A stretch of DNA of 64,000 nucleotides from NCBI GenBank assembly GCA_903935335.1, contig CAIZRG010000017.1:62001-126000 (forward strand), in the 5' to 3' direction. Source of the DNA: Oligoflexia bacterium. Its GTDB lineage: Bacteria; Bdellovibrionota; UBA1018. Position numbers and translations under genes: made by a program. Positions within the stretch are counted from its first letter, which is position 1; each line of letters starts with the position of its first letter. This document shows positions 45,999 through 54,192 of this stretch, one piece after another. The notes under the pieces are model-generated. The model had not been told where the DNA came from. It searched no databases and saw only the letters and a program-made list of their open reading frames with translations.

Positions 45999-46832
45999 TT
46001 ACCGGCGACGTTTCACAATAAAAGCGTCAGTTCGCTTATTATTTCGAGTTTTATAACCTTTAGTTGGAACACCCCAAGGCGTTCTTGGATGACCTCCACC
46101 TGAGGATTTTCCCTCTCCCCCTCCGTGAGGATGATCCACAGGATTCATAGACACACCACGGTTCGTAGGTCTCACTCCCATCCACCGATTACGCCCTGCT
46201 TTGCCAATGGTAATGTTTTCATGATCCGTATTGGACAACTGACCGACTGAAGCCCGGCAACGCCCATGGAGTAATCGAATTTCACCACTGGGCATCTTCA
46301 CCTGACAATATTGACCATCCTTTGCCATCAACTGAGCAAAACCTCCAGCTGATCGAGCCAATTTACCTCCTCGGCCAGGTTCAATCTCAATATTATGAAT
46401 CAAAGTTCCAACTGGAATCACTAAAAGTGAAAGGTGATTAGCTGGCTTAATATCAGCCTGGTCACTCGCAATCACCGTATCTCCCACGTTTAAATTCAAC
46501 GGAGCTAAAATATAAGTTTTCTCTCCGTCAACATAATTCAACAATGCAATGTATGCTGTTCGATTTGGGTCATACTCCAGAGAAGCAACCTTGGCAGGAA
46601 TCTCCTTCTTAGCCCTAAGAAAGTCAATCAAACGATATTGACGCTTATGACCTCCTCCTCGGTGCCGAACGGTCATTTTACCGAACTGATTTCTGCCACC
46701 CGTACTTGTTAAAGCGATTTTCAGCTTTCTAGGCTTCCTAGGCTGTTTTTTCTTAGGAGTAAGAACCGAAAAATCAGCCACATTCTTATATCGAAGAGCT
46801 GGAGTGATGGGTTTAAAAGATTTAATCGCCAT
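45999..46832 (-). CDS. rplB: 50S ribosomal protein L2
   Basis: 277 residues. [26 protein letters not shown] near the N-terminus and [29 protein letters not shown] near the C-terminus, the latter carrying the peptidyl-transferase-associated His. Lies between rplW and rpsS. Confidence 0.98.
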   Translation of the reverse strand: MAIKSFKPITPALRYKNVADFSVLTPKKKQPRKPRKLKIALTSTGGRNQFGKMTVRHRGGGHKRQYRLIDFLRAKKEIPAKVASLEYDPNRTAYIALLNYVDGEKTYILAPLNLNVGDTVIASDQADIKPANHLSLLVIPVGTLIHNIEIEPGRGGKLARSAGGFAQLMAKDGQYCQVKMPSGEIRLLHGRCRASVGQLSNTDHENITIGKAGRNRWMGVRPTNRGVSMNPVDHPHGGGEGKSSGGGHPRTPWGVPTKGYKTRNNKRTDAFIVKRRR

Positions 46833-46839
46833 AAACTAC

Positions 46840-47130
46840 TCACTTTGCTTGGAAGAAATCAATCTTTTGTCCTTCAGGTAAGGTTACAAGAGCCTTCTTC
46901 CAATTGGCTCGCTTTGTTTCAAAACGGCCTACCCGTTTCACCTTGCCATGCATCACCAGGGTTCGAACATCTCGAACCTTTACATTAAACAGTCTTTGAA
47001 CTGCAGATTTAATCTCTTCTTTCTTAGCCTTCAGTGCTACTTCGAAGACATAGCGATTGGCTACCTCTGCAAGGGCAGTACTTTTTTCGCTGATAATTGG
47101 TCTACGAATTACTTCATATAGCGTACGCAT
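46840..47130 (-). CDS. rplW: 50S ribosomal protein L23
   Basis: 96 residues. VIRRPIISEKSTALAEVANRYVFEV and the IKSAVQRLFNVKVRDVRTLVMHGKVKRVGR segment match L23, the docking site for trigger factor and SRP at the exit tunnel. Confidence 0.96.
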   Translation of the reverse strand: MRTLYEVIRRPIISEKSTALAEVANRYVFEVALKAKKEEIKSAVQRLFNVKVRDVRTLVMHGKVKRVGRFETKRANWKKALVTLPEGQKIDFFQAK

Positions 47131-47143
47131 CCCTCACCTCACC

Positions 47144-47773
47144 TTAATTGGTCGGTGCAAGGCGAGTTTCTACTGCCTGCACCGCACGCTTTGTCATCAC
47201 AATCCACTCATTTCGAACAACATCGTAAACATTCAGCCCCTCTGTCCTAAGAACTTTCACTCTTGGAATATTTCTTCCAGAAAGCTCTAAGCTTCGGTTC
47301 ACATCATCAACAATGAGCACCTGATCGATTTGAAATTTGTCCTTCAATAACCCATTGAGAACCTTTGTCTTTGCAGACTCAAACTTAAATTCGTCAACCA
47401 CCAAGAGTCGTTGAGATTGAAGACGATCTGATAATACTGACCTCAATGCTCCACGCACCATTTCCTTCGGAGTTGCTTGAGCATAAGAGCGAGGCACCGG
47501 CCCAAAGGACTGACCCCCTCCCGGCTGAAGTGGTGAACGAGAGGAACCCTGTCTGGCATTCCCAGTTCCCTTCTGACGAAAAGGCTTACGCCCCCCCCCT
47601 CGAACTTCGGATTTCGTCTTCGTCTTTGCAGTTCCCTGTCTGCGCCCAGCAAGCTGAGCTTTCAAAACTTGGTGAACCAAAGCAATGTTAACAGTCACTC
47701 CAAACACATCTTCTCTTAAATCGATGGTTCCTATTTTTGTCTTTTCTTGATTGATCAAATCTAAAGTCGGCAT
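47144..47773 (-). CDS. rplD: 50S ribosomal protein L4
   Basis: 209 residues. The tunnel-loop segment GTAKTKTKSEVRGGGRKPFRQKGTGNARQGSSRSPLQPGGG is diagnostic. Later conserved parts include LVVDEFKFESAKTK and GLNVYDVVRNEWIVMT. In E. coli L4 represses the S10 operon. Three bases after rplC. Confidence 0.97.
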   Translation of the reverse strand: MPTLDLINQEKTKIGTIDLREDVFGVTVNIALVHQVLKAQLAGRRQGTAKTKTKSEVRGGGRKPFRQKGTGNARQGSSRSPLQPGGGQSFGPVPRSYAQATPKEMVRGALRSVLSDRLQSQRLLVVDEFKFESAKTKVLNGLLKDKFQIDQVLIVDDVNRSLELSGRNIPRVKVLRTEGLNVYDVVRNEWIVMTKRAVQAVETRLAPTN

Positions 47774-47776
47774 AAA

Positions 47777-48526
47777 TCACCCAGTGTTCTTCACAGTTCG
47801 TCGAATCGTTACAATCCCACTCCGTGGCCCCGGAACACTTCCGTGAACCAAAAGAAGCTGATTCTCGAGATCAACACGGACCACGCGAACGTTTTGAACC
47901 GTGACTCGCACATTTCCCATTTGACCGGCCATCTTTTTATTCTTAAAACATTTACCTGGATCAGCACGGTTCCCAATGGAGCCCAGTTGGCGATGAGAGA
48001 GTGAAGCCCCATGGCTTTTCATTCCGCCTGCCATATGGTATCGTTTCATCCCCCCTTGGAAGCCTTTTCCCTTACTTACTGACGTCAAATCCACTAAATC
48101 GCCTACCTTGACAAATTCAGGCGAAAGAACCTTACCCACAGCTAGATCACCCAAGGACTCACCCCCCGGGATTCTAAACTCTTGGTAATGATAAAATCCT
48201 GCAGATCCGGAGGTTTTTAGATGACCTTGTTCAGACCGATTGACTGATTGAGGCTTTTTTTCAAGCAGTCCCACTTGAATGGCTTGATACCCATTTTTTT
48301 CCTGAGTCTTTAATTGTGTAATCACAGAAGGCTTCAAATCAATCACTGTCACTGCGAGAGCCTCCCCTGCCTCATTATAAACCTGAGTCATCCCAGCTTT
48401 AATCCCAAGAACCCCTCCCCGGCCCTGAGATAAAACCACTCGCTCACGCGAAGAAACAGAAGTCTTCGGGGTACCTGAATCTATCGGCACACTATCATTC
48501 ACCCCTACTTCAGGAGTTTGATCCAT
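47777..48526 (-). CDS. rplC: 50S ribosomal protein L3 with N-terminal extension
   Basis: 249 residues. Core L3 begins at GGVLGIKAGMTQVYNEAGEALAVTVI and contains VSKGKGFQGGMKRYHMAGGMKSHGASLSHR and GSIGNRADPGKCFKNKKMAGQMG. The first ~35 residues (Ser/Thr/Asp/Val-rich) are additional. A strong GGAG precedes the ATG. An unusual 265-base spacer separates it from rpsJ. Confidence 0.96.
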   Translation of the reverse strand: MDQTPEVGVNDSVPIDSGTPKTSVSSRERVVLSQGRGGVLGIKAGMTQVYNEAGEALAVTVIDLKPSVITQLKTQEKNGYQAIQVGLLEKKPQSVNRSEQGHLKTSGSAGFYHYQEFRIPGGESLGDLAVGKVLSPEFVKVGDLVDLTSVSKGKGFQGGMKRYHMAGGMKSHGASLSHRQLGSIGNRADPGKCFKNKKMAGQMGNVRVTVQNVRVVRVDLENQLLLVHGSVPGPRSGIVTIRRTVKNTG

Positions 48527-48593
48527 AATCTTATCTCCAAGACGAAACTGCTCGCCTACTCTCCATTCACTTAACCTACGAATCTACCCTCAC

Positions 48594-48642
48594 AGCATCA
48601 CCGGGAAGCCGCCACGTTTCTTACTCCGGGCCGCCGGATGCT
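48594..48642 (-). ncRNA. Candidate structured RNA in the rpsJ-rplC spacer
   Basis: Read on the transcribed (minus) strand, AGCATC and GATGCT pair as a six-base outer stem. Inside it are further complementary G+C blocks, CCGG with CCGG and AAG with CTT, around an A-rich loop. The block is far richer in G+C than the flanks. It lies inside the ribosomal operon, ~70 bases before rplC, where such spacers are normally short. A translational or transcriptional control element for the rplC part is possible. No family is recognised. Confidence 0.4.
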
Positions 48643-48791
48643 TTCATGGGATAATCGTTGAACTTATTGACTTTCTTTTTGGGAACTCCTTAAAAGCAGC
48701 TGCAAAAAGTAGTTTCAACTTATTCCAAATAGATTAAAGCTTAACTTTCGCTGAGCTCAATCCAAAAATTCAAATTCAAAAACCTAAAAAA

Positions 48792-49097
48792 CTAAGACTT
48801 AATCTCAACATCCACACCCGCAGACAAATCCAATTTCATCAATGAATCAATAGTCTGCTGAGTCGGCTCTAAAATATCTAAAAGCCGCTTATGGGTTCGT
48901 GTTTCGAACTGTTCACGGGACTTTTTATCTACATGAGGAGATCTCAGAACGCAATACTTATTAATCACTGTTGGCAGAGGAATTGGACCCCGCACAGTCG
49001 CACCTGTTCTTTTGGCAGTGTTCACAATCTCCCAAACAGACTGATCCAAAACTCGATGATCAAAAGCTTTTAATTTAATTCTTATTTTGTGTTCCAT
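48792..49097 (-). CDS. rpsJ: 30S ribosomal protein S10
   Basis: 101 residues. [57 protein letters not shown] and the closing [12 protein letters not shown] match S10 (NusE). It sits directly after fusA with no tuf gene between them, and is separated from rplC by a 265-base spacer. Confidence 0.97.
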   Translation of the reverse strand: MEHKIRIKLKAFDHRVLDQSVWEIVNTAKRTGATVRGPIPLPTVINKYCVLRSPHVDKKSREQFETRTHKRLLDILEPTQQTIDSLMKLDLSAGVDVEIKS

Positions 49098-49151
49098 ACA
49101 ATGACTTCCACATCTTTCCTATTAAATGCTTGATTAACTTCGAGGAGTTCC

Positions 49152-49178
49152 CTGATCCACAGATGTGATGTGGATCAG
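49152..49178 (-). promoter_or_regulatory. Perfect 10-bp hairpin in fusA-rpsJ spacer
   Basis: CTGATCCACA and TGTGGATCAG are perfect reverse complements with a seven-base loop. It lies in the 183-base gap where tuf is found in many str operons. On the transcribed strand it is not followed by a U-tract, so a classic terminator is unlikely. mRNA processing or stability is possible. Confidence 0.5.
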
Positions 49179-49280
49179 CAATCTATCTCAAACGTTAGAA
49201 TTCATGATTTATACTGCTTTTGAAAATTGAAAACAATAAAAAAAGAACCTACCCCCTAAGAATCCTCAAGCAACTCCGAA

Positions 49281-51365
49281 TCAAGAGATCGTTCTTGAAA
49301 CCACCCCCGAGCGAATTTTGATCTCCTCACCGATCTGATCAGGAACGGGCTCATATTGAGCAAACTCCATCGTATAAGTTGCCCGACCCTGAGAAGAAGA
49401 TCGAAGCGCTGTCGAGTAACCAAACATGGTAGCTAATGGAACTTGGGCTTTAATCACTTGCAACCCATGTCGAACCATCATATTGAGAATTTTCCCTCTT
49501 CGGCTATTTAAATCCCCAATCACTCCGCCCATATAATCTTCTGGGCAAGTAATTTCACAAGACATCATCGGCTCAAGGATCAGAGGTTCAGCTTTCATAA
49601 CTGCTTCCTTAAAAGCCATAGAAGCTGCAATCTGATAAGCAACCTCAGTTGAATCAACCTCATGAAAAGACCCATCCAAAAGAGTTGCCTGAACTCCAAC
49701 GACTGGATACCCAGCTACAATCCCTCCCAGCATAGCCTCTTGAATTCCTTTATCAACTGCTGGAATAAACTCTCTAGGGATTGCAGCTTCACGAATGAGG
49801 TTCACAAAGCGATACCCTGATGGCAACGGCTCAAATCGAATCACACAGTGCCCATATTGGCCACGCCCCCCCGATTGACGAACAAACTTCCCTTCCCCAA
49901 GAGAAGACTTAGAAATCGTTTCTTTATAGGAAACCTGTGGCTGCCCCACATTTCCTTCTACTTTGAACTCACGGCGCATTCGGTCCACAATAATTTCTAA
50001 ATGAAGCTCCCCCATCCCGCTCACTAAAGTTTGACCTGTATCTTCATTCATATGAACCCGAAAAGAGGGATCTTCCATGGCAAGACGTTGAAGAGCTGTC
50101 GCTAGTTTATCTTGATCTGCCTGGGTCTTAGGCTCAATCGCAATTGAAATCACAGGCTCAGGAAAATCCATTTTTTCAAGTAAGATCGGTTTTGATTCAT
50201 CACAAAGCGTATCTCCGGTAGTGGTCAGCCGAAGTCCAACAACGGCAGCAATATCTCCTGCTTGAACTTCTTCAATATCCTCACGCTTATTTGCGTGCAT
50301 CTGCAAAAGCCTTCCCAATCGCTCTCGCTTTCCTTTAGCTGAGTTATAAACCATCACTCCAGATTTCATTTTTCCAGAATAAACCCTGAAGTAAGTCAAT
50401 TGACCCATGTATGAATCGTTCATAATTTTAAAAGCTAAAGCTGAAAAAGGGGCATTGATATCGCATTTTCTCTCAAAGGACTGGGTTTCATTTTCAGGAT
50501 TCTTTCCTATAACCGGAGGCCGATCCAAAGGAGAAGGCAAGTAATCCACAATGGCGTCCAACATGGGTTGAACTCCCTTATTTTTAAAACTTGCACCACA
50601 CAGAACAGGAACAATCTTTAAGGCTACGCATCCCTTTCGAAGGGCTTTTCGAATTTCATCAGCACCTAAGACTTGACCTTCCAAATACTTATCCGTTAAA
50701 GCTTCATCGCAATCTGCCGCAACCTCTAAAAGCCGCTCTCGATAGGACTGAGCTTGAGACAGCAAATCTTGTGGGATTTCTTCCTTTGTAAAAGTAGCTC
50801 CCAACCCTTCTGAGTGCCAGGCAATAGCTTTCATATCAATTAAGTCGATCACTCCTTGAAAAGAATCTTCTGACCCCCAGGGAATCTGCAAGGCCACTGG
50901 ATTGGCCTTCAAATTTTCTTGTATCTGACGCATGACTTCAAAATAATCTGCACCGACTCGATCCATCTTATTGACAAATGCAATCCGAGGAACGTGATAT
51001 TTGTTTGCTTGTCGCCACACAGTTTCAGACTGAGGCTCCACCCCACCGACTGCACAGAAAACTCCCACAGCTCCATCTAAAACCCGAAGAGAGCGCTCCA
51101 CCTCAATAGTAAAATCAACATGACCCGGAGTATCAATGATGTTAATTCGATGGTTTTTCCAAAAACAAGTGGTTGCTGCTGAGGTAATCGTAATGCCTCG
51201 CTCTTGCTCTTGAGGCATCCAGTCCATGACAGTCGTACCTTCATGGACTTCACCTAGTTTATAAGTTTTTCCTGTGTAATAAAGAATTCGCTCAGTCGTT
51301 GTTGTTTTGCCTGCATCAATATGAGCCATGATGCCGATATTACGAGTTTTTTCTAGAATCGACAT
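49281..51365 (-). CDS. fusA: Elongation factor G
   Basis: About 694 residues. GTPase motifs: [42 protein letters not shown] and FVNKMDR. Later [16 protein letters not shown] and the domain IV/V segments [16 protein letters not shown] and [20 protein letters not shown]. The ATG at 51365 is chosen because GGAG lies eight bases before it and the protein then starts [17 protein letters not shown]. An ATG six codons upstream is possible. It drives ribosomal translocation. Confidence 0.97.
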   Translation of the reverse strand: MSILEKTRNIGIMAHIDAGKTTTTERILYYTGKTYKLGEVHEGTTVMDWMPQEQERGITITSAATTCFWKNHRINIIDTPGHVDFTIEVERSLRVLDGAVGVFCAVGGVEPQSETVWRQANKYHVPRIAFVNKMDRVGADYFEVMRQIQENLKANPVALQIPWGSEDSFQGVIDLIDMKAIAWHSEGLGATFTKEEIPQDLLSQAQSYRERLLEVAADCDEALTDKYLEGQVLGADEIRKALRKGCVALKIVPVLCGASFKNKGVQPMLDAIVDYLPSPLDRPPVIGKNPENETQSFERKCDINAPFSALAFKIMNDSYMGQLTYFRVYSGKMKSGVMVYNSAKGKRERLGRLLQMHANKREDIEEVQAGDIAAVVGLRLTTTGDTLCDESKPILLEKMDFPEPVISIAIEPKTQADQDKLATALQRLAMEDPSFRVHMNEDTGQTLVSGMGELHLEIIVDRMRREFKVEGNVGQPQVSYKETISKSSLGEGKFVRQSGGRGQYGHCVIRFEPLPSGYRFVNLIREAAIPREFIPAVDKGIQEAMLGGIVAGYPVVGVQATLLDGSFHEVDSTEVAYQIAASMAFKEAVMKAEPLILEPMMSCEITCPEDYMGGVIGDLNSRRGKILNMMVRHGLQVIKAQVPLATMFGYSTALRSSSQGRATYTMEFAQYEPVPDQIGEEIKIRSGVVSRTIS

Positions 51366-51416
51366 CTTAAATGCTCCATTCACCCGGAGCGAAACACACC
51401 CAGCAACCGTGATTCA

Positions 51417-51887
51417 CTACCAGCGATAATGAGCAAAAGCTTTGTTTGCTTCTGCCATTTTGTGAACGTCTTCTCTCTTTTTCATCGCACCCCCTCGACC
51501 ATTGGAGGCCTCAATCATCTCTCCAGCTAGACGTTCGGCCATCGAATGCTCAGGACGTGTACGAGCCGACTCAATCAACCACCGAGAAGCAAGGGACTGA
51601 CGCCTCGCAGGCTTCACTTCGACAGGAACCTGGTAAGTAGCTCCCCCTACCCGGCGAGATTTCACTTCTAAAAGAGGCTTCGTGTTTTCCAATGCTTTCT
51701 TAAAAAGCTTCAGCCCATCTTCTCCCGTTCGAGCTTGCATGACATCCACACATCCATAAAAAATGCTTTCAGCTACGGATTTTTTACCTTCTTTGAGAAG
51801 ACTACTCACAAACTTAGCAACCACCACGTCATTAAACTTGGGGTCAGGAAGAATTTCACGTTTACGAATAAAACTTTTTCGGCCCAT
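51417..51887 (-). CDS. rpsG: 30S ribosomal protein S7
   Basis: 156 residues. [56 protein letters not shown] and [10 protein letters not shown]. In E. coli S7 represses the str operon. Sits between rpsL and fusA. Confidence 0.98.
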   Translation of the reverse strand: MGRKSFIRKREILPDPKFNDVVVAKFVSSLLKEGKKSVAESIFYGCVDVMQARTGEDGLKLFKKALENTKPLLEVKSRRVGGATYQVPVEVKPARRQSLASRWLIESARTRPEHSMAERLAGEMIEASNGRGGAMKKREDVHKMAEANKAFAHYRW

Positions 51888-51917
51888 TTGAATTGTCCTT
51901 CTAATAAAAACAGATCA

Positions 51918-52319
51918 TCACTTTGATGCTGCAGCTCCAGGTGCTCCGGCTGCAACCTTCTTAGCTCCATACTTAGAGCGACTTTGCTTACGGTTGGCTA
52001 CCCCCTGAGAATCCAAAGTCCCTCGTACTGTGTGGTAACGAACCCCGGGGAGATCTTTCACCCGGCCTCCTCGAATCAAAACAATGGAGTGCTCTTGAAG
52101 ATTATGACCAATCCCAGGAATGTAAGAAGTGACTTCATACCCATTGGTCAGGCGAACCCGGCAAACCTTCCTCAGAGCTGAATTGGGCTTCTTAGGAGTT
52201 GTTGTATAAACACGAGTGCAAACTCCTCTTCGCTGAGGACAACTCTCCAGGGCAGGAGACTTAGTCTTCCAAAATTTATTGGATCGGCCCTTTCGGATCA
52301 GTTGATTAATTGTGGGCAT
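51918..52319 (-). CDS. rpsL: 30S ribosomal protein S12
   Basis: 133 residues. [32 protein letters not shown] and [20 protein letters not shown] are standard, and the Lys residues linked to streptomycin sensitivity (in PKKPNSA and RVKDLPG) are unchanged. A short Ala/Gly tail ends the protein. First gene of the str operon in this window. Confidence 0.98.
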   Translation of the reverse strand: MPTINQLIRKGRSNKFWKTKSPALESCPQRRGVCTRVYTTTPKKPNSALRKVCRVRLTNGYEVTSYIPGIGHNLQEHSIVLIRGGRVKDLPGVRYHTVRGTLDSQGVANRKQSRSKYGAKKVAAGAPGAAASK

Positions 52320-52371
52320 GAAATACTCTTTCCTTTCCTAACATCACTCTAAATAGCCTTGAAGGCTCTGA

Positions 52372-52400
52372 AGGTTAGACGACTCAAATCATCAGGTCAA
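52372..52400 (-). promoter_or_regulatory. Possible sigma-70-like promoter of the str-S10 superoperon
   Basis: On the minus strand TTGACC, a 17-base spacer, then TAACCT. The -35 matches five of six consensus bases; the -10 is poor. It lies ~50 bases before rpsL and directly after the terminator of the outer-membrane gene. Confidence 0.35.
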
Positions 52401-52401
52401 G

Positions 52402-52439
52402 AAAAAAAGGGGCATTCAGCACAAAACACTGAACACCCC
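52402..52439 (-). terminator. Intrinsic terminator after the first outer-membrane barrel gene
   Basis: On the minus strand, GGGGTGTTCAG pairs with CTGAATGCCCC (11 pairs, two of them G-U) across a TGTTTTGTG loop, followed at once by seven T residues and CTT. It would end transcription of the 53166-52459 gene and insulate the str operon. Confidence 0.85.
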
Positions 52440-52458
52440 TGAAAAAACTCAGACCTCA

Positions 52459-53166
52459 CTAGAAGGAAAGAGCGGAAAGCGGAGCACTGACAGAAAGCAT
52501 CCAGGTTGAAGTGCTGTAGGAGGCTCCATTCGTCAACTCAGTGACTTTGTTATTATTGTTCACATCCGTGTAAGAGGAGTAGGAAGATCGAATGTACTCT
52601 AGGTTTGCAGAGAGAAAAGGTAAAATTTTATACCCAGCCCCTACCTTAAAAGATGTTCCAGAGTAGTCATATTTTTGGTTAACACTATTTAGGCCAGTTG
52701 CTTGGGACGCAGCCTGCGACAGAACGACATCACAATCGCTGTTCAGCTGATCTAAAAAATTATATCCGACCCAAAATCGTAAAGGAAGAATCGGTAACTC
52801 AACCCCTGCTACAACCCCTAAGGTAGTCCTAGATGTACCATTATCAACGACTTTAGAAAGGCCAGGAATATTTGTTATAAACTGATCACTCGCAGCATAA
52901 CCCAGCTTGGAATAAGAAAAATCAGGACCCACAAAAAACAGGCCTTGAAATTCCACTAAAGCTCGTGCACCGAACCCTAATCCTTTCAAACTCCCCAGAT
53001 CGGTCGTAGTTTTTGTTTGATTTGACTCAACAGTAGTCTGACTCATAGACCCCATCGTGTATCCCAAATAGGGTTCAGCAGTAAGACTCAGACCAGAGGC
53101 ATGAGCCCCTAAACTAAAAAATAAAGAAGCAAAGACTCCATAAACAATGTTTTTAGATTTTATCAT
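52459..53166 (-). CDS. Outer-membrane beta-barrel protein (paralogue 1)
   Basis: 235 residues. N-terminal signal to about residue 23 (ending AHA). The rest alternates aromatic and small residues as in an eight- or ten-stranded barrel: AEPYLGYTMGS, FGARALVEFQGLFFVGPDFSYSKLGY, LPLRFWVGYNFLDQL, SFKVGAGYKILPFLSANLEYIRSSY, WMLSVSAPL. It closely matches the next gene upstream, so the pair arose by duplication. Function unknown; possibly an OmpW- or OmpA-barrel-like porin or adhesin. Confidence 0.8.
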   Translation of the reverse strand: MIKSKNIVYGVFASLFFSLGAHASGLSLTAEPYLGYTMGSMSQTTVESNQTKTTTDLGSLKGLGFGARALVEFQGLFFVGPDFSYSKLGYAASDQFITNIPGLSKVVDNGTSRTTLGVVAGVELPILPLRFWVGYNFLDQLNSDCDVVLSQAASQATGLNSVNQKYDYSGTSFKVGAGYKILPFLSANLEYIRSSYSSYTDVNNNNKVTELTNGASYSTSTWMLSVSAPLSALSF

Positions 53167-53253
53167 TTTTAATCCCTTTTTATACCTTTCTTAAAAAGAA
53201 AGCTTCAATCTAGCACAGCCTAAAACGAGGAGCAAAGAATTTTGATTTTAAAC

Positions 53254-53348
53254 ATAAAATGAAGGTAAAAATCCGTATCCAGCTGCCAGCTGAACAGATT
53301 TTTCAGCGTAGTCTAACACCTGGTTACTATAGCCCACCGATCCCACAA
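53254..53348 (-). pseudogene. Remnant of a third outer-membrane barrel paralogue
   Basis: Between the two intact paralogues, the minus strand reads LDYAEKSVQLAAGYGFLPSF, aligning with SGESFKLGAGYGFLPFLSAN of the upstream copy. The nucleotide match is clear around TAAAAATCC.TATCCAGCT. There is no start codon and the frame is not preserved on either side, so only a fragment remains. Confidence 0.5.
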
Positions 53349-53418
53349 AAAGCAATTTTTCGCTCGAACCTTAACTATTAAACTACAAGAAAATACCTGA
53401 AAAGAGCTAACTCCTCTT

Positions 53419-54087
53419 CTATATTCTCGCACTGATAGAAAACATCCAGCTTGAAGTCTTACCAGAGACTTCATTGTTTCTGTTGTTGTCGGTCTCATTA
53501 AGAAAAGAAGAGTAGGAAGATCTCATGTACTCCACATTTGCAGAGAGAAAAGGTAAAAATCCATATCCAGCTCCTAACTTAAAAGATTCTCCAGAGAAAT
53601 TCGCCACGTAGTGATCATATATTTGAGTAGATGACCAGTAAAACCAATTTGTTCTCAAGTGATCATAGAAATTATATCCGATCCAAAATCGCAAAGGAAT
53701 GACTGGCAGCTTAATCCCTGCCACAAGACCTACGGTCATTTTAATTGTATAATCGTCAGTCATGTGGTCAATTCCATACCCAGTCAGGGTTTCTATATAT
53801 TGATAACTTGGAGAATATTTGAAACTTGAATAAGAAAATTCAGGACCCAAGAAAATCACATCATTATAGTCCACCAAAAACCGTGTGCCGAACCCCAACC
53901 CATTCAGAGTTCCCATATCCATTTGTTCACCTGCTGGGTTAGCTGCCGTAGGAGGATTTAGATCAAAAGATCCCGCCGTGTATACCAAATAAGGTTCAGC
54001 GAATACACTCACATCCGAAGAATAAGCCCCCAGACTAAAAAAGAAAAAATAAAAAATTCCAAAAAAAATTTTTTTAGGTTTTATCAT
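53419..54087 (-). CDS. Outer-membrane beta-barrel protein (paralogue 2)
   Basis: 222 residues, signal peptide to about residue 23 (FSLGAYSSD). Shares with paralogue 1 the blocks AEPYLVYTAGS, LNGLGFGTRFLVD, LGPEFSYSSFKY, VAGIKLPVIPLRFWIGYNFYDHL, FKLGAGYGFLPFLSANVEYMRSSYSSF and a WMFSISARI end, the last aromatic-rich strand. The loops between blocks differ in length and sequence, as expected for exposed loops of a barrel. The ligand or role is unknown. Confidence 0.8.
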   Translation of the reverse strand: MIKPKKIFFGIFYFFFFSLGAYSSDVSVFAEPYLVYTAGSFDLNPPTAANPAGEQMDMGTLNGLGFGTRFLVDYNDVIFLGPEFSYSSFKYSPSYQYIETLTGYGIDHMTDDYTIKMTVGLVAGIKLPVIPLRFWIGYNFYDHLRTNWFYWSSTQIYDHYVANFSGESFKLGAGYGFLPFLSANVEYMRSSYSSFLNETDNNRNNEVSGKTSSWMFSISARI

Positions 54088-54192
54088 TACTATTCTTTTT
54101 CTTAGTTGTAGTTTTATATTTTATATACACACATTAAGAATAAGTGATTTAACTTTTACCACAGCTCAAAAAAAAGCAAACCATGAGCGACA

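Noticed and set aside
47446-47691. Plus- and minus-strand alternative frames within rplD
   Set aside because: They overlap the diagnostic L4 loop region; no start signals or protein-like character.
51918-52319. Streptomycin-resistance-type change in S12
   Set aside because: The two critical Lys residues are unchanged, so the protein is of the sensitive type.
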